A DNA stretch of 42,768 nt, from contig DIUW01000058.1 of assembly GCA_002423125.1 (NCBI GenBank), positions 43,554 to 86,321 on the forward strand, in the 5' to 3' direction. The position numbers and the translations under genes were made by a program. Source of the DNA: Legionellaceae bacterium UBA6148. GTDB lineage: Bacteria > Pseudomonadota > Gammaproteobacteria > Legionellales > Legionellaceae. The notes under the pieces are model-generated. The model was not told the origin of the DNA and made no database searches. It saw nothing but the letters and a program-made list of their open reading frames with translations. Below are positions 25,559 to 34,177 of the stretch, piece by piece (the stretch's first letter is position 1; each line of letters begins with the position of its first letter).

Positions 25559-26660
25559 ACAATATGCGATGCGAACTAATGGACATTAGAATTCCAAAAC
25601 CGGCTAAGAACGTTACCATTGCCGTTCCGCCATAGCTGACTAAAGGCAAAGGGATCCCAACAACGGGTAATATTCCCATGACCATTCCAATATTGACGAA
25701 AGCCGATAGAAAAAACATCATGGCAAGACTAGCGGCTAATAAATGAGTAAAGTCAGTCTGGGCTTGTTTTGCGATATAGAGGCTTCTCAATGAAATAAGC
25801 ATAATAAGAATGATCAGCGCAACACTACCTATAAATCCGAATTCTTCGCCGCAAACAGCAAATATAAAGTCCGTTGCATGTTCTGGTAAGAAACTTAAAT
25901 GGGCTTGGCTTCCTTCGAGCCAACCTTTTCCGAAGGCACCACCAGAACCAATGGCTATTTTAGATTGGATAATATGATAACCACTTCCTAACGGATCGTG
26001 TTGAGGATTGATGAGTGTGAAAATGCGCTCTTTTTGATAATCATGCATCACATGCCATAGAACCGGAGCCATAAATGCACCAGAGAGCAAAATGAATAAA
26101 ATAATTCGGAAGGAAATTCCCGCAAGGAAAATAACCGATAGTCCTGATGCCGTGACCATAAGAGCCGTTCCTAAATCGGGTTGTTTTGCAATCAAAATTG
26201 CGGGGATGAAGATTAATAACCCTGCAAAAATCAGGGCTTTGAAGTCATGTCGAATAGGCCTTAGATCAATGAACCACGCCACCATCAATGGGACTGCTAA
26301 TTTCATGATTTCTGAAGGTTGAAAACGAAAGAGACTTAAATCAAGCCATCGCTGTGCTCCTTTGCCAATTTTTCCCATGATCATGACGGCAATTAATAAC
26401 ATAAGACCAACAGCATAAAGCCACGGAGCCCATAGTTTATATTTATGGGGTGGTACAAAACTAAAGGCAACCATGATTCCGAGTGCTAAAAACAGTCGGG
26501 CTCCTTGTCGAAGTACCATGTCGATACTTTGCCCTGATGCGCTGTAGAGAATGATTAAGCCAAAGGTAATTAATAATAAGATCAGTCCCAACAGAGGGTA
26601 ATCAAGATAAAGCGCTTGATTGGTGAGTCTGTAGACTGGACGAGTGGGTTTAATTTTCAT
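25542..26660 (-). CDS. rodA: Peptidoglycan glycosyltransferase RodA
   Basis: A SEDS-family polymerase that, with PBP2, builds the lateral cell wall. About 372 aa with ten hydrophobic segments. Visible motifs are LILYSASGQS in an early segment, IGKGAQRWLDL, FQPSEIMKLA (the conserved S-E-x-x-K), KQPDLGTALMV, GSGGAFGKGWLEGSQ and PLVSYGGTAMV. The ATG at 26660 overlaps the PBP2 stop by 11 nt and gives the normal N-terminus; a start at 26678 is also open. The adjacent PBP2 gene distinguishes it from FtsW. Convergent with rnhB. Confidence 0.94.
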   Translation of the reverse strand: MKIKPTRPVYRLTNQALYLDYPLLGLILLLITFGLIILYSASGQSIDMVLRQGARLFLALGIMVAFSFVPPHKYKLWAPWLYAVGLMLLIAVMIMGKIGKGAQRWLDLSLFRFQPSEIMKLAVPLMVAWFIDLRPIRHDFKALIFAGLLIFIPAILIAKQPDLGTALMVTASGLSVIFLAGISFRIILFILLSGAFMAPVLWHVMHDYQKERIFTLINPQHDPLGSGYHIIQSKIAIGSGGAFGKGWLEGSQAHLSFLPEHATDFIFAVCGEEFGFIGSVALIILIMLISLRSLYIAKQAQTDFTHLLAASLAMMFFLSAFVNIGMVMGILPVVGIPLPLVSYGGTAMVTFLAGFGILMSISSHRILFNRVG

Positions 26661-28509
26661 GATGAACGTCAGCCTCATGAGCTAGTTTAAAATAAGCATC
26701 CAAAATTTGGCGCGCAATCGGCTTCGCGACCACATCATGCTCGATCATGACGGCGATCGCTACTTCTGGATTTTCGATAGGCGCAAAGGCAATAAAAAGG
26801 GCGTGATCGCGTAAGGCGACTGGAATCTCTGAGTACGCTTTTTTATCATATTTATTACCACTGAAAACCTGAGCCGTCCCGCTCTTTCCCGCAAGCGTGT
26901 AGGGCGTTTTGAGGAAGTATCGGTAAGCAGTCCCTTCAGTTTCATTGACTACAGCAGCCATACCTTGTTTGACAATTGACCAATATTTGGAGTCTTTTAA
27001 GAGGACAGAAAATTCTTCATGGGGTTCATAGGAGTAGGATTTACTTTGCTCTAGTTCCAATTTTGCTAAGAGATGGGGTCGATAGCGCCGTCCTTCTTGG
27101 CTTAACGTTGCGACTGCATTTGCAAGTTGAAGAGGAGACGCTAACATAAACCCTTGGCCAATAGCGGTAATGAGTGTATCCCCCGGGTACCAATGAGCTT
27201 GTTTGTTGCTGATTTTCCAACGAGGATTAGGCATAAGCCCTGGTGCTTCTTCAAGCAAATCAACATGAGTCAGTTGTCCAAAGCCAAACTGTACCATCAT
27301 ATCTTCAATGGCCGATATTCCGAGTTTATTACCCAGTTGATAAAAGTAGGTGTCACAGGAGACCGCAATGGCGCGTTTTAGATTAACAATGCCATGACCG
27401 CTATGTTTCCAGTCTCGGTAAATGTGTTTGACGCCAGGTAACTTATAATAGCCTGGATCATAAATTTGTGTGTCGGGTGTTACAACGCCATGATCAAGCC
27501 CTGCGAGTCCGATAAAAGGTTTGATGGTCGATGCGGGCGGGTATTGGCCACGAACTGCGCGATTATACAGTGGCCTATCGGGCGAGGTAGAGAGGACTTG
27601 ATAATCTTTATTACTGATCCCATTCACAAATAAATTAGGGTCAAAACTTGGAGAGCTTGCCATGGCTAAAATATCACCGTTTTTAACACTCATCACAACA
27701 ACGGACCCGAGCTTACCTTCCAGTGCATGAAATGCTTCTTTTTGTAGGCGAGAGTCAATCGTCATATAGAGCTTTGCACCTGAAGTTGGCGCTTGTTTAC
27801 TGATGGTGCGAATGATTCGCCCACTGGCATCTGTCTCGACTTGTTGATAGCCCACATGTCCATGAAGCACGTCTTCATAAAATTTTTCGATGCCTGTTTT
27901 TCCAATGAAATTGGTCGTGCGATAATTGACGCTGTCAACCTGTTGCAGTTCCTGAGTATTAATTCTACCAACGTTTCCAACAACGTGAGCGGCTGCATTG
28001 GCCAGTGGGTAATAACGCATGAGCCTCGCTTTAATGCCGACTCCAGTGAATTGATATTGGTTGCTTGCAAATGTGGCTACATCTTCTTGAGTCAGATGTA
28101 GTTTCAGTGGAATTGACTCGTATGAACGATTTTCACGCATTGCACGTTGAAAATTGTCGATGTCATCGTTTGTTATAGCGGGTAAAAGATCTTGTAATTT
28201 ATGCAGCGTAAAAGCCATGTTTTTAACACGCTCAGGAATAATTTCAAGCGCGTACACGGGAATGTTATCCGCTAAAATGACCCCGTTTCTATCGAGGATA
28301 ATACCGCGAGGTGGGGCAATGGGAAGAATGCTCATTTGATTTTTCAAAGATAACGTTGCATAAAGCTTGTATTGTGAAAATTGTAAATAACCGAGGCGAA
28401 GAATGAGGCCAAATGAGAAAGTAATCAACAAAGCAGCCAATACGCTCAGTCTAAATTCGTGCATTCTGGATTTGGTTTTTTCGTTATAATATGGTTTTTT
28501 TAAGCGCAT
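26650..28509 (-). CDS. mrdA: Penicillin-binding protein 2 (MrdA)
   Basis: The 619-aa transpeptidase of the elongasome. It has an N-terminal membrane anchor (about 20-40), PBP dimerisation segments (PPRGIILDRNGVILADN; FIGKTGIEKFYED), and the transpeptidase motifs: serine S327 in PPASTIKP with K330, SCD at 384-386, and KSGT at 542-545. Length fits E. coli PBP2 (633 aa). It is followed directly by rodA, with overlap, the classic mrdA-mrdB pair for cell-shape maintenance. rlmH lies 21 nt upstream in the same direction. Confidence 0.96.
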   Translation of the reverse strand: MRLKKPYYNEKTKSRMHEFRLSVLAALLITFSFGLILRLGYLQFSQYKLYATLSLKNQMSILPIAPPRGIILDRNGVILADNIPVYALEIIPERVKNMAFTLHKLQDLLPAITNDDIDNFQRAMRENRSYESIPLKLHLTQEDVATFASNQYQFTGVGIKARLMRYYPLANAAAHVVGNVGRINTQELQQVDSVNYRTTNFIGKTGIEKFYEDVLHGHVGYQQVETDASGRIIRTISKQAPTSGAKLYMTIDSRLQKEAFHALEGKLGSVVVMSVKNGDILAMASSPSFDPNLFVNGISNKDYQVLSTSPDRPLYNRAVRGQYPPASTIKPFIGLAGLDHGVVTPDTQIYDPGYYKLPGVKHIYRDWKHSGHGIVNLKRAIAVSCDTYFYQLGNKLGISAIEDMMVQFGFGQLTHVDLLEEAPGLMPNPRWKISNKQAHWYPGDTLITAIGQGFMLASPLQLANAVATLSQEGRRYRPHLLAKLELEQSKSYSYEPHEEFSVLLKDSKYWSIVKQGMAAVVNETEGTAYRYFLKTPYTLAGKSGTAQVFSGNKYDKKAYSEIPVALRDHALFIAFAPIENPEVAIAVMIEHDVVAKPIARQILDAYFKLAHEADVHHEN

Positions 28510-28530
28510 TCATGGGTCCTAATCATCTCC

Positions 28531-29001
28531 TTACTTATGGTAAGGATGATTGTTTAAAATCGAATAGGCGCGGTAAAGTGTTTCTAAAAGAACAATTCGA
28601 GCTAACGTATGGGGTAGGGTAAGCTTCGACAATGACCAGCGTTCATCGCATTGGGCGAGTATTTCTGGCGATATTCCCTCAGGCCCCCCGATTAAAAAAC
28701 ACAAATGACTTGAAATGTGCTGTAATCGTTCAATTTTTAAAGCCAATTGTTCACTTGTAAAGGACTCTCCACCGAGATCCAATGCAATCATTCTGCATCC
28801 AATGGGGATTGCCGATCGCATGAGCAGCATTTCTTTTTCAAGAATACGCGATAAATCCATGGATTTTCCCCGTCTTAGCAACGGGATTTCGATGAGATTA
28901 AACTGCGCTGATTCCTGCAATCGCTTACTGAATTCACAAACTGCTTCATCAACCCAGTTCGGCATTTTATTGCCGAGTGTTACGAGCGTAATTTTTAGCA
29001 A
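28531..29001 (-). CDS. rlmH: 23S rRNA (pseudouridine1915-N3)-methyltransferase RlmH
   Basis: A SPOUT-family dimeric methyltransferase of 156 aa. It opens with MLKITLVTLGNKMPNWVDEA, then has ALDLGGESFTSEQLA, CFLIGGPEGISPE and the C-terminal SLSKLTLPHTLARIVLLETLYRA, which forms the knotted SAM site. The Y-R-A at the end is typical. It is directly adjacent to rsfS with no spacer (rsfS ends at 29002), the universal rsfS-rlmH pairing. Confidence 0.97.
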   Translation of the reverse strand: MLKITLVTLGNKMPNWVDEAVCEFSKRLQESAQFNLIEIPLLRRGKSMDLSRILEKEMLLMRSAIPIGCRMIALDLGGESFTSEQLALKIERLQHISSHLCFLIGGPEGISPEILAQCDERWSLSKLTLPHTLARIVLLETLYRAYSILNNHPYHK

Positions 29002-29331
29002 TTATTGGCCACTTTTCCAAAGTCCTTCCAAGTCATACAATTCACGCATGCTCGGTTGTAAAACATGTACAATGTAATCACCAAAATCAATCAGCGCCCA
29101 TTCGCCATTTTCAAGACCAGTGTGGCCAACAGATGGTAATCCTTCTTGTTTCATGTGCTCCATGGCGTATTCTGCGATGGATCGCACATGACGAGAGGAG
29201 CGTCCGGAACAAATCACCATATAATCAGTGATGGGGGTGTCTTTTTTAACATCAATTACGGTAATATCTATGGCTTGGATGTCTTCTAAAACGCGTATTA
29301 ATGTGTTTAACTCGGGATTCGTATCAGGCAT
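29002..29331 (-). CDS. rsfS: Ribosome silencing factor RsfS
   Basis: Binds ribosomal protein uL14 and blocks subunit joining during starvation. The 109-aa protein contains IDVKKDTPITDYMVICSGRSSRHVRSIA and WALIDFGDYIVHVLQPSMRELYDLEGLW, the family core. It begins a leftward operon rsfS-rlmH-mrdA-rodA. In many relatives nadD and holA precede rsfS; they are not here, the promoter region instead facing ugpQ across an 83-bp divergent gap. Confidence 0.96.
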   Translation of the reverse strand: MPDTNPELNTLIRVLEDIQAIDITVIDVKKDTPITDYMVICSGRSSRHVRSIAEYAMEHMKQEGLPSVGHTGLENGEWALIDFGDYIVHVLQPSMRELYDLEGLWKSGQ

Positions 29332-29414
29332 AGTGGTTTTGTCATTCTATTATGGAAAATTTAAAACCGTGGATGATACCAGGAAATAAGACCGGATACA
29401 AAAAGGAGTTGCTA

Positions 29415-30140
29415 ATGAACCAAATTATTGCTCATCGCGGTGCATCCGCATATGCGCCAGAAAACACAATGGCCTCGTTTAACAAGGCGTTTAGCTTAGG
29501 ATCTCGTTTTGTTGAATTTGACGTGATGTTGAGCGCAGATGGTTATCCGTTTATTTTCCATGATGAATCACTTAAACGTACTACGAATGGTCGTGGTGAA
29601 TTTGGGTTGACGAATGCAGAAACGATTCAATCGCTTGATGCCGGATCATGGCTTTCCAAACGATTCCAAGATGAAAAAATTCCGTCATTGCTGACCACTA
29701 TAGAATGGCTATTGGCTTCCGATGTATATGCTAATATCGAAATTAAACCCTATCCAGGAACAACTGAATCAACCACGGTTGCTGTGCTGACGCATCTTAA
29801 TCGCTATTGGCCCACTGATAAAAAATTACCTATTGTTTCAAGCTTTGATAAGGATGCATTAACGCTTTGCCGTAGTCTTTCGCCGGAAATGCCTTTAGGG
29901 TTTTTAATGGATAGTTGGGAAGAGGACTGGTTGATGCAGGCTAAAAAAATGGATGCGTATTCTGTGCATTTAAGCCGTAAAGCCACAACATCAGCACGTG
30001 TTCAAGCGATTAAGGCTGAAGGATTCAAGGTCTTTGTGTATACCGTGAATAACCCGCATCAGGCACGAACATTATTAAAATGGGGTGTTGATGCGGTATT
30101 CAGTGATTATCCTGATTTATTAGGGCTAATGAATGTTTAA
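29415..30140 (+). CDS. ugpQ: Glycerophosphodiester phosphodiesterase UgpQ
   Basis: Hydrolyses glycerophosphodiesters from phospholipid breakdown to glycerol-3-phosphate and an alcohol. The 241-aa cytosolic protein has the GDPD catalytic residues HRGA (H7, R8), ENT, EFDV (E34, D36) and FHDE (H49), then the family's RTTNGRG and the C-terminal VYTVNN and GVDAVFSDYP. No signal peptide is seen, which favours the cytosolic UgpQ type over periplasmic GlpQ. The ATG at 29415 has AAAAGGAG 6 nt ahead; an open frame from 29352 is not needed. The stop overlaps ugpB by 8 nt. Confidence 0.93.
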   Translation: MNQIIAHRGASAYAPENTMASFNKAFSLGSRFVEFDVMLSADGYPFIFHDESLKRTTNGRGEFGLTNAETIQSLDAGSWLSKRFQDEKIPSLLTTIEWLLASDVYANIEIKPYPGTTESTTVAVLTHLNRYWPTDKKLPIVSSFDKDALTLCRSLSPEMPLGFLMDSWEEDWLMQAKKMDAYSVHLSRKATTSARVQAIKAEGFKVFVYTVNNPHQARTLLKWGVDAVFSDYPDLLGLMNV

Positions 30141-31422
30141 TATATTTCGCACACTCACAAAGCACTGTTTTTTAACGACAGCCTTTTTTTTTATTTGGTT
30201 TCCTTGCAGTTTATTTGCCGCACCTAAAGATATTATTTTCTGGCACTCTATGGCAGGGCAATTGGGTGAGGAAGTCGGTCGTCTTACCCAACAATTTAAT
30301 CGTAGTCAGACGGATTATCGAATCATACCGACTTATAAGGGCGATTATGCCGAGTCATTAACCAGCTTTGCTGCGGCTTTTCGTGCGAAACATCCTCCTC
30401 AGTTGATTCAGGTGTTTGAAGTGGGCACCTCGGTCATGCGTTCGCCCGCAGGAATTATTAAGCCGGTTGATGTGTTGATGCGAGAGCAGGGGATGGCCAT
30501 TGCGAAATCACAATTTTTTCCAGCAGTACTCGACAGCTACAGCGATAACGGCGTGCTTTTGGCCATGCCATTTAATATTTCAGTTCCTGTTTTATTTTAT
30601 GATGCGGATGTATTAGCTCCATTTGGTGTTTCGTCAAAATCGTTCCCGCGCACATGGGATTCACTCGAGTCGCTTGCAAAAAGCCTTCATGATGCAGGAT
30701 TTGCCTGCACTTACACGACGGCATATCCCGCATGGATCTTAATGGAATCGTATCTTGCACTTCATGGATTAACGATGATGGAAGGTGACTCGGTGATTTA
30801 TAATAAGCATATGGTGGCTTATATTGATCGCATGCGTCATTGGCAAAAAAAGCATTATTTTGAGTATGGTGGTCGAGGTGATGATGCAACAGTGTTATTC
30901 ACTAGCGGAAGATGCCCTATATTCAGCCAATCTTCAGGGGCTTATGCAGGGCTATCCGCGTTGGTTTCCTTTCGCCTGGGAGTGGCTCCTATTCCTATTG
31001 ATGTCAGTGCGAGTGCTTCGCGTCATAATAATGTGGTCGGTGGTGCTGCGCTTTGGGTTGTTGCAGGCCAATCTCCAGAAATTGAACGTGGGATCGCTCA
31101 ATTTTTAGTGTTTCTTGCCCAGCCTGAAATTCAGCAATTATGGTATGAACACACGGGTTATTTGCCATTAGAAACGCAGTTTAATCCCTCTCAAAATAAA
31201 TACCCTCATTCCATTCTTGGCATTGCTGCATTCGATTTAGACAATGACAAAGAAGAGCCTCATCATCTCCTGCAACAAAGACCACAAAATCAGATTAGAG
31301 CAATCAACGATCAAATGTTAGAAGCCATTTTTTCAGGAATGATGAGTACAAAAGACGCAATGAATAATGCAGTGTTACGTGCCAATCACGTTTTAACGCG
31401 GTTTAAGAAAAATACCCAGTAA
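30133..31422 (+). CDS. ugpB: sn-glycerol-3-phosphate ABC transporter substrate-binding protein UgpB
   Basis: A 429-aa periplasmic binding protein for glycerol-3-phosphate/glycerophosphodiesters. A long signal peptide ends about residue 29 (SLFA-AP). The mature part starts IIFWHSMAGQLGEEV and has QTDYRIIPTYKGDYAESL, QVFEVGTSVM, MPFNISVPVLFYD, YPAWILMESYLA, GGAALWV and GYLPLETQ, matching UgpB closely over its whole length. It overlaps ugpQ, and no ugpA, ugpE or ugpC follows; instead comes a half repeat and an opposite-strand gene. The permease and ATPase must be elsewhere or missing. Confidence 0.93.
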   Translation: MFNIFRTLTKHCFLTTAFFFIWFPCSLFAAPKDIIFWHSMAGQLGEEVGRLTQQFNRSQTDYRIIPTYKGDYAESLTSFAAAFRAKHPPQLIQVFEVGTSVMRSPAGIIKPVDVLMREQGMAIAKSQFFPAVLDSYSDNGVLLAMPFNISVPVLFYDADVLAPFGVSSKSFPRTWDSLESLAKSLHDAGFACTYTTAYPAWILMESYLALHGLTMMEGDSVIYNKHMVAYIDRMRHWQKKHYFEYGGRGDDATVLFTSGRCPIFSQSSGAYAGLSALVSFRLGVAPIPIDVSASASRHNNVVGGAALWVVAGQSPEIERGIAQFLVFLAQPEIQQLWYEHTGYLPLETQFNPSQNKYPHSILGIAAFDLDNDKEEPHHLLQQRPQNQIRAINDQMLEAIFSGMMSTKDAMNNAVLRANHVLTRFKKNTQ

Positions 31423-31423
31423 T

Positions 31424-31446
31424 ATATACCCGAACTGATTGAAAAT
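31424..31446. repeat. Half-site of the 49-bp hairpin repeat
   Basis: This 23-bp stretch begins ATATACCCGAACTGATTG, as in one arm of the 22655-22703 repeat, and starts one base after the ugpB stop codon. The second arm is absent. It ends 11 bp before the stop of the convergent 848-aa gene. Confidence 0.7.
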
Positions 31447-31457
31447 GGGGACTTTGT

Positions 31458-34004
31458 TTATCGTTTCAGTCTAGGTTGATGAGGAGAAAAGACGTCCTTT
31501 ATATCAATTAATGCCGACTTGATCTCTTTGTTACTCATTTTTTTCTCTGCAATAACACGTGGTGTATGAACAGATGGTTTTGATGAAATAAATGACGCCA
31601 TCGCTCGACCAACATGACGTCTTAATTCAATAAGAAGCTTAACAATTTTTTTCCATGTTGGTGGACTTGCACTTGCAAGAGCATCAGTGAAACACTGAGT
31701 TATCATACCTTTGTATCGCTGTCCTAATTCAGCAACTGCAGATGTTGGTGTGGATGAAATGTCTTGTTCGTATATTGTGTTTGCTTTAGCAAGATCATGA
31801 CGAAGCGTTAGAAATACACCAAGATCAGGATGATCCATTTTAAAATCTTCCCGTTCTTTAGGCGAGAAGCAATCATATTGTTTGGATACCTTTTCTGGCA
31901 CGATCTCATTTAATTTTTTTAGTGAAATCAGACTCGCTTGATAAATAATATGACCTTCATTTTTCAGAATGGACAGCGTATTTTTAGCACCGACTCTGAT
32001 GATTTCACTCTGCTTCAAAGCTGAAAAATGATCTGTAGCCGCTTTGATCGCTTCAATACACGTCGTTAAATAATCAAGAAATACCGGATCAGCTAGTTTT
32101 CCTTGATGCAAGGCCTCCCGTACAACTTGATTGAATGAGCTCACTTGGTCAAGTTGTACGGCTGCATTAAACGCTTGATGAAGGGGTTCACGAATTTCTC
32201 CTTCTGGAATCATTCGTTGTAACCTCTGTTGAACATCAAACTGAAATTTTCTCAATACGTGTTTTATAAAACCTTGATTGCTAGAGCCATTCTGAAGGGC
32301 ATGCAATTTTTTTTCCATTTCATCCATGCGGTCTAATATATCAGTGGAATCCTTGGACGATTCCAGATTATAGGTATCGATTAATTCAATAATTTTATGA
32401 CAATGAGCACCTTCATAGCCATGTTGAATGACTCTTAAGTCATCTACATCCAAGTAGTTGTTCTTCATATCTAAATACGGCTCATGCTCAGGAAATAACG
32501 TACTTTCCGTGAGCGCTAGCAAAACCTTTTTGGGTATGCTGAGTTCATATTCTGAATGAATCCAGGAGTCACTATTTTTCTCTCCCATTTGGCGCCGAAT
32601 CATTTTGATTATATCTTTAGGAATTGCGTTACTAAATTGAATGTAGATTAAATCATCATGACTATGGTTCTTAACAGTCACTGCCTTTGTTGTGTTCTTA
32701 TTTGTCCAAGGGCTGCAATATGGCCGGCCATCTTCTGTAAATAATATAGGGTAATTCAGCATTTTTTCGAGAAGCAGTGTTTGTTGAATGATTGCGGGTT
32801 CAACCGATGATTTAGAAAGAAGAACATCATCCACTTTATCAATCCGTTGTAACAGTTTTTCTTTTATTTTTTCAGTATCATGGAGTAATGCGGTGATAAG
32901 CTTACGCTTATCATTTAAGTTCTTTTTCCCATCCTTAGGATGGGGTTGCTTCAGAGCAAGTGATAGATCATGTAGAGTACTTTTATGATCATCAATTATG
33001 CGCTTACAATATTGCTCCACTTCTCGCCGTTTATTTTTCAACTGTGTTAAAGCCTGAAACTTGCTTGCTATGGATGCATCTTCAATCAGCGTTCGGTTAC
33101 GTCCTTGATCATGCCTAGTATGGTGCGTTATCAATTTAATAGGTTTCATGCTTAGACGTGAGTCTAATTGCAATTTATCATCCAGTGAAATCACCTGATC
33201 AAATACATATAATTGATTATTTTTCAGTGCCTTATTTTGATTATATCCACCAATGGCATCCGTATCACTGCAAAGATAAAATAAACCTAAGCTGTGGCCA
33301 AATTCGCTAATAAATCTGTTCGCTTGTAATCCCTCACCAACAGGATTAATAGTCGAATAATGTAAATATTTTTTTAATGAGCCCAGATGCCCATGCATGG
33401 TTTTGCCCGTAGCAACGTCGCGAAGCAATGTAATTTTATCAAACGGCACAAACAATGCAGGCTTTCCTTTATAGTTCATTAACGTTGCACTCGTTGTCTG
33501 TAGTCCCAATAGGCAAGAAAGATCCAGCGCCATTTTTTCACGCTGAACTTCGCAAACGTTACCATGCTTTGGTAATTTTAAAATGGCTTCTGTATTCAAC
33601 TTAAGCGGTCCATGGATTTCATGGTAATTTTTCATCGTGACAGTATCAGCATTATCGAGAATAAATTGCAGTTTTGTTCTTAACGATACAGCACCAATGA
33701 GTGACAATTTCTCGGTTACACCACCCACCTCATCCATCATTACATAGTAAATTAAAGGCGATTGTGGTGGTTTCTGAGGTATTTCCATCGGTTTGAGAGA
33801 GCGAAGCTTAGCCAGATCTTCTAATAAAGATAATAAATTCAGCTGCTCCGGATTGAGTGTTTTTTGAGATTGTTTCAAGTGAGTAAGTTCTGCCATTTTA
33901 TGCTTAAACATAACGTCATCCGCAGATAACTCAGGAATAAATTGAGACAATATGCGTTTACATTGTGTTATTAATAATTGAAGATCGTTGGTTTCTCGGC
34001 TCAT
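31458..34004 (-). CDS. Putative effector with HipA/PI3K-like kinase fold signature
   Basis: An 848-aa protein with no signal peptide or membrane segment; no family is firmly recognised. Residues 140-270 look like a divergent kinase core of the HipA/PI3K-like type. ILKLPKHG (K143) can be the ATP lysine, and E152 in EVQREKMALDLSCLLGL the helix-C glutamate. GKPALFVPFDK follows, and SDTDAIGGYNQNK (D247/D249, N255/N257) with YVFDQ (D269) resembles a catalytic loop and metal Asp. Long helical regions follow (320-420, 560-650). The C-terminus is polar and basic (SPHQPRLKR), as in many Dot/Icm substrates. The gene has no clear ribosome binding site, and a G9 tract lies 46 bp upstream. The kinase reading is inference. 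Confidence 0.55.
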   Translation of the reverse strand: MSRETNDLQLLITQCKRILSQFIPELSADDVMFKHKMAELTHLKQSQKTLNPEQLNLLSLLEDLAKLRSLKPMEIPQKPPQSPLIYYVMMDEVGGVTEKLSLIGAVSLRTKLQFILDNADTVTMKNYHEIHGPLKLNTEAILKLPKHGNVCEVQREKMALDLSCLLGLQTTSATLMNYKGKPALFVPFDKITLLRDVATGKTMHGHLGSLKKYLHYSTINPVGEGLQANRFISEFGHSLGLFYLCSDTDAIGGYNQNKALKNNQLYVFDQVISLDDKLQLDSRLSMKPIKLITHHTRHDQGRNRTLIEDASIASKFQALTQLKNKRREVEQYCKRIIDDHKSTLHDLSLALKQPHPKDGKKNLNDKRKLITALLHDTEKIKEKLLQRIDKVDDVLLSKSSVEPAIIQQTLLLEKMLNYPILFTEDGRPYCSPWTNKNTTKAVTVKNHSHDDLIYIQFSNAIPKDIIKMIRRQMGEKNSDSWIHSEYELSIPKKVLLALTESTLFPEHEPYLDMKNNYLDVDDLRVIQHGYEGAHCHKIIELIDTYNLESSKDSTDILDRMDEMEKKLHALQNGSSNQGFIKHVLRKFQFDVQQRLQRMIPEGEIREPLHQAFNAAVQLDQVSSFNQVVREALHQGKLADPVFLDYLTTCIEAIKAATDHFSALKQSEIIRVGAKNTLSILKNEGHIIYQASLISLKKLNEIVPEKVSKQYDCFSPKEREDFKMDHPDLGVFLTLRHDLAKANTIYEQDISSTPTSAVAELGQRYKGMITQCFTDALASASPPTWKKIVKLLIELRRHVGRAMASFISSKPSVHTPRVIAEKKMSNKEIKSALIDIKDVFSPHQPRLKR

Positions 34005-34049
34005 ATTGATTGTAATCTATTGATTATGATTAATTAAAGTGTAGATGTA

Positions 34050-34058
34050 GGGGGGGGG
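34050..34058. repeat. Homopolymer tract G9
   Basis: Nine consecutive G (C on the minus strand) lie 45 nt upstream of the start of the 848-aa gene and 120 nt upstream of the Gly-rich secreted protein. In an otherwise AT-rich intergenic region such a run is prone to slippage. On the minus strand it ends next to where a -35 would lie if CATAAT (about 34026-34031) is the -10. Confidence 0.8.
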
Positions 34059-34114
34059 AATTGCAACTATTCAGCCCCGAACTGTGAAGCTCCATTTATT
34101 GTCCATACATGGTC

Positions 34115-34120
34115 TATAAT
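34115..34120 (+). promoter_or_regulatory. Possible -10 box for the Gly-rich secreted protein
   Basis: TATAAT 57 nt upstream of the ATG at 34178. No good -35 is seen at the correct spacing; the nearest AT-rich hexamer is off by about three bases. Tentative. Confidence 0.3.
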
Positions 34121-34177
34121 GAAACTACAAGATTTATTTTAACCACATTGGTATTGGTGTTTTACAAGGAGAATGAT

